64,000 nt of DNA from Acridotheres tristis (lineage: Eukaryota > Chordata > Aves > Passeriformes > Sturnidae): positions 1,428,841-1,492,840 of the forward strand of contig CM072894.1 in NCBI GenBank assembly GCA_037013685.1. Reading direction: 5' to 3'. The notes under the pieces were generated by a model. The model had not been told where the DNA came from, ran no database searches, and saw only the letters and a program-made list of their open reading frames with translations. The translations under genes were made by a program, and so were the position numbers. Below are positions 56,692-64,000 of the stretch, in pieces (position 1 is the stretch's first letter; each line of letters starts with the position of its first letter).

Positions 56692-56795
56692 ACGCTGCCC
56701 AGAGCAGCTGTGGCTGCCCCAACCCTGGCAGTGTCCAAGGTTGGATGGGGTTTGTCCCATGGGCAGGGGTCACCTTGCACTAGCCCAGCTTGCTG
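56692..56795. mobile_element. Composite CR1 fragment with orientation switch
   Basis: Plus-orientation piece (cagagcagctgtggctgccc to gtccaaggttggatgggg) joined to a minus-orientation piece (cccatgggcaggggtcacct). Confidence 0.78.
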
Positions 56796-57339
56796 TATCT
56801 TTATTTTCTATGTGGATCCCAGACTATGCATCTCCCAGCGTTCCAGAAGCCCACGGGACATGATGCCTACAAAAGCCCCTCTGCTCTCCCAGCCCATCAG
56901 CCCAAGGAGCCAGCACAGGGAACAGCATTTCCAAAATGCCACTATTAGTATTTTTTTGCATAGAGAAACGTCTGCAAAGAGATGGATTCCTGTGCCTGTG
57001 TCAGACCACCCCTCCTAACGAGGGAGATAATGAGCCAAACTCCGAGGGCCTAAATCCTGCGTCAGTGTTTCCATCCCGAAATAAAGCTGCCTTAAATCAC
57101 AGCAGCCTAATCCTCCCGTGGTTCTGCCTGTTTTCATCTCCATGTTTCCACTTCACAGCCCATTTCCCTCAATTTTGCTTCACTCAGGGCAGCGGCCTTG
57201 AACTGCAGAGCCCTGCTTTGGCGGGGACTGTGAGACTTGCTTATTATTTGTGAAATCAGCAATGTGCTGGCTGTTTGAGATTTTGTGGCATGGGAGTTGG
57301 GTAAGGCTAAATAATACAAAGGAACTTCTCGTAAAAAGA

Positions 57340-57440
57340 CTGGATGTGGCACTCGGTGCCATGGTATAGTGGAGGTGTTAGGGCATGGGTTGGACTCCAT
57401 GATCTTGAAGGTTTCTTCCAGCCTGGTGATTCTGTGAACT
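57340..57440 (+). mobile_element. CR1 LINE 3' tail
   Basis: ggatgtggcactcggtgcca, gttggactccatgatcttga and ctggtgattctgtga. Confidence 0.83.
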
Positions 57441-57589
57441 GTATGCACTCCCTCCTGTAAACTGTAAACAGCACCAGCTCCTGGCCACAGATCCCAAGCC
57501 CTGGAAGTTTCATAAGGACTTCACAGTCCCTGCACAAGGTGCTCGGGGTCCAGAAGTGATGCCTGAAAAATGAGGGAGCCACCAAAGCT

Positions 57590-58022
57590 GCAGGAGCTCC
57601 ACACTGAGGGGCTAGAGTGTGGCCAGGGCAGGGAATGGAGCTGGGAAGGGGCTGGAGAATTCCTGAGGGAGCTGGGGAGGCTCATCCTGGAGAAAAGGAG
57701 GCTCAGAGGGGCCCTTCTGGCTCTGCACAACTCCCTGACAGGAGGGGACAGCCAGGAGGGTTGGGCTCTGCTACCAGGGAACAGGGACAGGAGGAGAGGG
57801 AATGGCTTCAAGCTGGGCCAGGGGCGGAATTAGGAGCACTTTCTTCCCTGAAATTGTGGTCAGGCCTTGGAATGGGCTGCCCAGGGCAGTGGAGGAGCTA
57901 TCATCCCTGGAAGTGTTCAAAAGCCATGTGGATGTGGCACTGGGGACATGGTTTAGTGGTGGCAGTGCTGGGGAAGCAGTTGGACTCAGGAGGTCTTTTC
58001 CAGTTTTAGTGATTCCATGATT
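57590..58022 (+). mobile_element. CR1 LINE 3' fragment, about 430 bp
   Basis: gctggggaggctcatcctgg, ccttggaatgggctgcccag and gatgtggcactggggacatg to gtgattccatgattttg; same subfamily as 45430-45815. Confidence 0.9.
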
Positions 58023-58617
58023 TTGTCCTACGTGAGGATGGATCTATGAGGGACTAATAGAAAGGAAGTTAGGCCAATTTCCAGAGTAAAATAACACAAA
58101 CTGTCCAGACCACTGCTGTTGGCCAAAGACACTGAGACATTCACATCAGCAGAGGCAATTTTAGATAATAACTTGATTTACAGATCCAGCAGAACCAGAC
58201 AAACCCAAGCAAACCAAGTCCCAAGGAGGAAGAAACAAAAGGCTGAAGCACATAACAGTCAGTTTGATCACCAGTGTGTTTTTAGAGGATGCAAAATTAC
58301 TCCTGACCTTACCCAAACTTTGACTTCTCCGTACGATCATCACTCTGTCAAAAACACCATCTCGGTATTTTTAGATGATAGTACATTTGTTTGTACTGTA
58401 CATTTCTGGTGAGAAAACTTGCTGTGTTTTGTAGGTCACTTGGTTTTACCATCTGCCTTGATTTCTGCTCAAGGAAAGTGTTGTTTCTGAAAACCTCGCT
58501 GCCATACACAAACTGGGAGATGCTGGAACCAGCAGCACCTTGGTTTTGTATCATCTCAGTGGAAATACACAATACTCCTGGATAACGGGAAAAGGGCTAG
58601 GCAAAAGGTCACTGGAG

Positions 58618-58690
58618 AGCCATTCCCCCTTGTCCTGTCACTCAGTGTCCTTGTAAAAAGTCCCTCTCCAGTTCTCCTGCAGGCCAAAAA
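58618..58690 (-). mobile_element. CR1 LINE internal block
   Basis: ccccttgtcctgtcactcag then ttgtaaaaagtccctctcca; no tail attached. Confidence 0.8.
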
Positions 58691-59194
58691 GGTTGGCAAT
58701 ATTCTACAATGACCTTAATAAAAAAAAATTAAAAATTATACAAAGCTTATTAGTAAATGAAACCTGAGGTGGGAGAGATCCTTCAGTGCAAGGCCTCTCC
58801 TCCCACTGCCAGACCATCTCAGATGCCTGAAGGAGCTAAACTGACAGCCACAAAATAAAGCCCCGTGACAACTAGCTGATCCTTGGGAAAGCAAACACAG
58901 AATTATTCCGTCAGGTCTTGGAATTCTATAGCGGATTTGTCCTTGTTTTGACCATAATCTCACAAGTGATGCCAGCAGCAAACCCATCTGGTGTGTGTAA
59001 GACTAAATATCTGCTGCTCGTGGGGATCAGCGTCTCAAAATTAGCACTTGTACCGAGATCTGATTTGCAGTGGCTTAAAGAACAAACAAGTTCAGCTTCC
59101 TCTAAAATGCTGCACCCCTACAGCAAAATGCTTTTGCCCAGGGAGTCTAAATCTGTTGATAGGTAAAGGAGAACCTGGAGTGATGGGCTGCAAA

Positions 59195-59245
59195 GAATCA
59201 TGGAATGGTTTGAGTTGGAAAGGAAACCTGTCCTCAATACCTGCC
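59195..59245 (-). mobile_element. Short CR1 LINE 3' tail
   Basis: gaatcatggaatggtttgag then ttggaaaggaaacctgtcc. Confidence 0.78.
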
Positions 59246-60384
59246 ATACCCACCCAGAGATGCACAGCTCAGGATTTCAGATGTAAAGCAGCATTTGGGC
59301 AGAAACCAGCATTAATATTTAATTCCAAGGTGTAAATAGCACCCTGCATTATGTAACAGCTCCTCAAAAGCTGAAATTCTCATCCTGTGCAAGAACTTCT
59401 TTTGTGGGATAAAGAGTAAAAAGTGCATTCTAAACTGCACAAAAACTTAATATCCACCATGCTCCAGGACTGTCTGAAACCCCTGTTAAAGCTGCTTTGA
59501 AAGGACTAGAATTTGTCTTCATATTATGGTGATTTTTAAATCACCTGCAATTCTCATCTGTCTGTCACCTCACACACCTCACTTAAAAAGTAATTTTTCT
59601 CTTGTGGAACAGAACTATGGTGCAGCTCCTGCACCAGCATCCTGACCAGCAGCAGTAAATTTGTTAGAGCACATAGCCAAAGCTCTGCACTGAAGCCCAA
59701 ATTATTTAAAAATAATAATACTAAAGAAACAATAAAATTTAAAAACAAAGCAACAAGGAAAAGTATACACTGCTAAGCCTGGGAGAAACAGTGCAAAAAA
59801 CCCTTTGGCTTGGCAAAAGTCCATGAATATTTGAGTATATGAGTATTTACAAGCTGCAGGAACTTGGTGGGGTTGGGTGATGTACAGAGACAAGTTGCCA
59901 AGTAACTGCATTTTCTACTTCTCTGCTGCAATGAGCCTTTTCCAATCCAGCAAACAGCAGCACAACCCCAAAAGCTCCCCCTCTGTGGTGAGGAACACAA
60001 TTTCTGCTGACACTAGAGAGAAAAAACAGAGACTATCCAATAAATATGGGGGGTTTGGGATGTGAGTAAACCCCACATTATTGACCCTGACAGTGTACAG
60101 CTGGCACCTGTGAGCAAATATTTGGGAAAGAGAGGGGGGAATGGTGTCTGGAATGACCGAAATACCGTTCAGAGCAGATTATTTTATTTCTGCTTACTTA
60201 TTTTTTAGTAACAGCCTCTCCTTCCGCCTTTTCCACAGTGCTGTCTCCTAAACCAACGGGCTTTGAACTCCTGAGGCTTTAGAGACTTTGTCACAGGCAC
60301 AGCCAGGGATGGGGGAGAGGGATCTGAGTTTTGCTGAGCACTAATTCAAGACATGATAAATCCCTGGGACAGGGATTATAGAGC

Positions 60385-60432
60385 CGTTATACAAATATAT
60401 ACACATATATATACATATATAAGTATATACAA
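60385..60432. repeat. TA-rich simple repeat
   Basis: Alternating tatata and tacata motifs with imperfect (TA)n structure. Confidence 0.85.
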
Positions 60433-60854
60433 ATCCCTGTATCGGGGATTTACATGGAACGTGAAAGGAATTTTATTTTTTCCGCCTATAAAAATGTTTG
60501 ATACCTCCAAACACGGTACCAAATGTCTGATACTGCGGTTAGGGGTACTTTTTTGATAATATTCCAGTTGTACCTTGCCAGCACAACATTTGGTCAAAGG
60601 TGTTTCCCACCAGGAAAAGCTGGCAGCTTTTCAGACCCCCCCAGACTACCAAAGGCAGGACAGGAAGACACGGAGCCATTCCCTCTGGAACACCTGAGCT
60701 GGCTTTGAAATCCAAAACACAATTTGTGAGGTTAAAACACACACAGTTCCACTGGAGTGGCCACCTGGACACCACGGTCTGGCTGAGTTCCAGGGACAGA
60801 GCTGGGAGCTGCTCCCAAAATCCTGCTCCCACTATAAAGCCATTAAGAAGAAGG

Positions 60855-61105
60855 AGGGGCAGAGCTAGATGGGATATTGGGGAGAAATTCTTCCCTGGGA
60901 GGGTGGGGAGGGGCTGAGATGGAATTCCCAGAGAAACTCTGGCTGCTCCAGGATCCCTGGCAGTGTCCAAGGCCAGGTTGGACATTGGGGCTTGGAGCAG
61001 CCTGGGACAGTGGAAGGTGTCCCTGCCATGGCAGGGGTGGGATGGGATTAGCTTTGAGATCCCTCCCAGCCCAAACCATCCCGGGATTCTGTGTGTTTCT
61101 GGGAT
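60855..61105 (+). mobile_element. CR1 LINE 3' fragment
   Basis: ggcagagctagatgggatat through gacattggggcttggagcag to accatcccgggattctgtg. Confidence 0.92.
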
Positions 61106-62309
61106 TCCGTGGGATTATTTCTGAGCGTTTGGAGGTGCCCAGTCCATGTGCTGTTGGACCTCAGAGCTCAGCCAGCCACATCTGTGAGTGGAACCTGTCC
61201 AAGTGCTGCAGCACATCATTGTGTGAAGGCAACTCCTGCCATCCTCTGAGCCGAGTTTTACCTGGAAAACTCTGCTGCTCAGCTCAGCAAAACCCCTCTG
61301 ATCCAGCCTGGGCTGAGGCCTAAAGCCACCCTAAAGAAGGTGCCATCCTTGAGTGACGGGCACAGCAGCTCCCAGCATTGCTGGGCATGGGCAGGAGCTG
61401 GCTGTGCTCGCCTTCCCTTCTCAGTGAGTCACAAACACCTTCCCAAAACTGCTGCTGAGCCCCCCAGCTCATCTCAGCCCCTAGTGCCAGCAGAAAACGA
61501 GCAGGAAATCCTACTGCTTGTCACAGGAGGGTTTCAGAAATGGAGGGACAAAACCGCACCTGTGCCTGGCCAGATCCATCCCAGTCCCAGCCCTCAATCC
61601 CTGGGCAAACGTCTCCAACTCTACCCCGTGAATATTGTTAAAAATACACTATTGCAACCACTTCGCCTGTTTGTTGAAAAAAATTGGAAAAAAACTGTAG
61701 TAATTTACTTAATCTGAGGAACAACTTGCACACAGGTGGCAGGTGACTGTCCTCAGAGAAAATAAAATGCCTCCCATATGGCACTTAGGCTGGACAACTC
61801 AGGATCTTCAAGAGCTTCATTAATATCATTATAGTGTGACTGTCTACAAGCAGGATTATAAATGGATCCAAAAAGGCAAGTTTTGGCCTAAATTTCACTG
61901 TTTGCTCATTCAGTACAATTTGGAGAAGTCTGGTAGTAACTTGGGAGTTTCTCTCTCCAATGGAAAAGATCATTGCATTTCATCAGAAGCTTTTTTTTTT
62001 TTTTTTAATTCAACGTACACAATTCACTGGCAAGAGCTGTCAGAGCTTTAAAAAGTACCTAGGAAAAGTATAATCAAAACATGCAGTACATTTATTCTGT
62101 GTATTACAACTGCAGTTCCAAATCAGTGATTCCAAAGCCTTTCATTAGATCATACAAAACTTCAGGCCAGCTTATAATGAAATCTCTAATCAAATATGAA
62201 TGAATCATCTGATATGACACAATTCCTTGAATGAGAAACAGATGGAAAAGTAGTGATGATTAAGTGGTTTAGATCACAAGATATCAGTTAAGCCAAAGGA
62301 GGAAACAGT

Positions 62310-62480
62310 TAATCACAGAATCATGAAATTGTCTGGGTTTGAAGAAACCTTAAAGCCCATCCTGTTCCACCCCCTGCCATGGCAGGAACACCTTCCCCTA
62401 TCCCAGGTTGCTCCAAGCCCCATCCAACCTGGCCTGGAACACTTCCAGGGATGAGGGATGCACAGCTTCCCTGGGAAACA
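62310..62480 (-). mobile_element. CR1 LINE 3' fragment
   Basis: taatcacagaatcatgaaat through aaccttaaagcccatcctgt to cacagcttccctgggaaaca. Confidence 0.9.
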
Positions 62481-63822
62481 AGGAAAGGTCTCTTTAATGA
62501 ACCATCAGCAATCCCCCAGGGAAGCATCTGGAGACTGCTGCTGTATTTCAGGCCTCGCTGCACAAAACATTCACCTGATATTCCCTCCACTGCCCAAAGA
62601 CAAAGCAGAGCCAAATATAGCCCTGAAAATCAATATACACTGGGGAAGAGCCTCCAGGATCTTGATAAATGTGTGTGGTGCTAGAAGAGGAGTTCCTAAA
62701 ATCCTGGGAATGCAGGTGGTGGCTCTTTCCCCTTCAGCAATAAACTACCCCCAGTTAATTTTGGCAGAGAGTGCCCTGGGGAGGTCTGCAGTGCAGGGCA
62801 CAGCCATGGAAAGGGCAGGCAGACAATGGGAAGACAGCCCCTGGAAACAGCAGGACACTCCATCCTCATCCTCCAGCCAGTGCTCACATCCATCTGTCCA
62901 TGGAAAAGAGGAATGGAGTACAGGGTGTGCTGGACCACCACAGCCCCACAGCGAGCCTCACCTCAAAAGACTGGAGGGAGTGAGAATTAAATAAAAGCAA
63001 AACAACAAAGATTTCACCCCATTACCTCTGGGAGGTTGCAGACCCAGGTAAAACACCCAGGCTGCAAACACACATGGCCCCCAAAATCCCATCTGAGGCA
63101 CATGGGATTTTACCCCGAGGAGGGCCTCAATCCATGATCGATTTCCATGAAACATTTATCACTTTTCATTCACCACACAGTACTGTTATTTTTAGCGAAC
63201 CCAGAGGAACAAATTCCTGAATAACCATTCAAGGGAGCCTTTCCAGGCCTGCTCGCATCCTGCCACCTCCTCCTTCCCTAAGTTTTCTTCACAAAGTTTT
63301 AGCATTCAAAGGCTCTTCCCTTCATCACCTACTTTTCTATAAATCAAAAGCACAAAACAACCTTTCCTGTGGTAGGGCATCAGTGAGAATTCTTATTTGT
63401 GAAAATAACACTTGGTGAAGAGTCAGGACTAAGAGAATCCAGTGAATTCTGGAGCTGATCAGTGTGAATTAATGAACTAAGCAAGGTGAGGGAAGAAGAA
63501 AGAAAACCAGCAAGTTGGGGCTTGCAGCAGAGCAAACTTTCCTGCCTTTCATCCAGGAAACTAGTGCTGCATTCAAGAGCTTCACATTTAAGTGCTGCTT
63601 TCAGCTGTTAAAAGAGGGATAATCATTAATAATTCATGTCAGCTTCTCCAATTGATAACCATTTCCTCATGGGTAAGAAAGGAGACAGATAAATCATGAC
63701 AGATAAATACATTTTCTGAGACAAAAGACAACAAAGCAGAGTTGAGCTGTGGGCTCCTGCTATTCCAACCCCCGGGGAGCAGGATATTTACATTCTGGGC
63801 TCCAGCATCACATCAGTTCAGG

Positions 63823-63962
63823 ACCATCCTGGAAGTGTCCAAGGCCAGGTTGGACAGGGCTTGGAGCAACCTGGGAGAGTGGAAGGTGTCCCTGCCCATG
63901 GGACAAGATGAGTTTTAAGGTCCTTTCCAGCCCAAACCAGTCTGTGATTCTCTGATTCCCAG
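63823..63962 (+). mobile_element. CR1 LINE 3' fragment
   Basis: ccatcctggaagtgtccaag through ggtgtccctgcccatgggac to ctgtgattctctgattccc; a segment after the gcccatgg block is deleted. Confidence 0.9.
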
Positions 63963-63984
63963 CTTGGCTGGAGGAGTGGTTTAA

Positions 63985-63996
63985 TTCCACGTGGAA
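63985..63996. promoter_or_regulatory. 12-bp palindrome with CACGTG E-box
   Basis: ttccacgtggaa is a perfect palindrome centred on a canonical E-box, just past a CR1 3' end. Confidence 0.2.
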
Positions 63997-64000
63997 CATG

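Noticed and set aside
63985..63996. E-box palindrome as a regulatory finding
   Set aside because: CACGTG occurs several times in the window (for example near 11972, 26992, 29392 and 32889); nothing distinguishes this one except the short palindrome.

Overview
This window is vertebrate, almost certainly avian, nuclear DNA. Two things show this. Eleven exons of one class IIa histone deacetylase gene lie on the minus strand with canonical GT-AG splice sites and matching phases. The introns are also packed with more than fifty short 3'-end fragments of CR1 LINEs, the dominant interspersed repeat of bird genomes. The clean CR1 3' tails and the HDAC4 residues fit a bird, perhaps a songbird; I cannot name the species.

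The gene is HDAC4. Reading leftward (minus strand), the exons are 45832-46076, 35028-35178, 32019-32139, 27280-27401, 19061-19201, 17133-17245, 13566-13682, 13007-13205, 10422-10636, 4361-4612 and 2926-3112. They join into 1,863 nt (621 codons) with no internal stop. They encode the non-catalytic regulatory half of the protein: the glutamine-rich coiled coil, the MEF2-binding helix, the basic nuclear localisation segment, three 14-3-3 docking serines (RKTASEP, RTQSAP, RAQSSP), a GSK3-type serine/proline patch, a PSLPNI ankyrin-repeat ligand, a second glutamine-rich segment and a VKQE SUMO acceptor. The start-codon exon should lie beyond the right edge and the deacetylase domain beyond the left edge; neither was found here. 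I see no other protein-coding gene, tRNA, rRNA or CRISPR array.

Layout from left to right: 1-2925 is the start of the intron leading to the catalytic exons. 2926-19201 holds seven exons in fairly compact spacing, including a 360-bp intron almost filled by a 30-bp minisatellite (about 13230-13565). 19202-46076 holds four exons separated by 2.9 to 10.7 kb introns; the largest contains a 40-bp tandem repeat next to a small CpG island (about 35820-36480). 46077-64000 is a single long 5' intron with only CR1 fragments, a 69-bp tandem repeat touching the first exon, a 103-bp duplication and unique AT-rich DNA.

I find no previously undescribed multi-gene system. The observations most worth checking concern splicing of HDAC4. 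First, the minisatellite intron is 360 bp, lies between phase-0 exons, reads in frame as a decapeptide repeat and then stops. Second, the best donor of exon 19061-19201 inserts three codons at the position of the human caspase site. Third, the glutamine-rich exon is hemmed in by a 69-bp repeat on one side and a CR1 end on the other.
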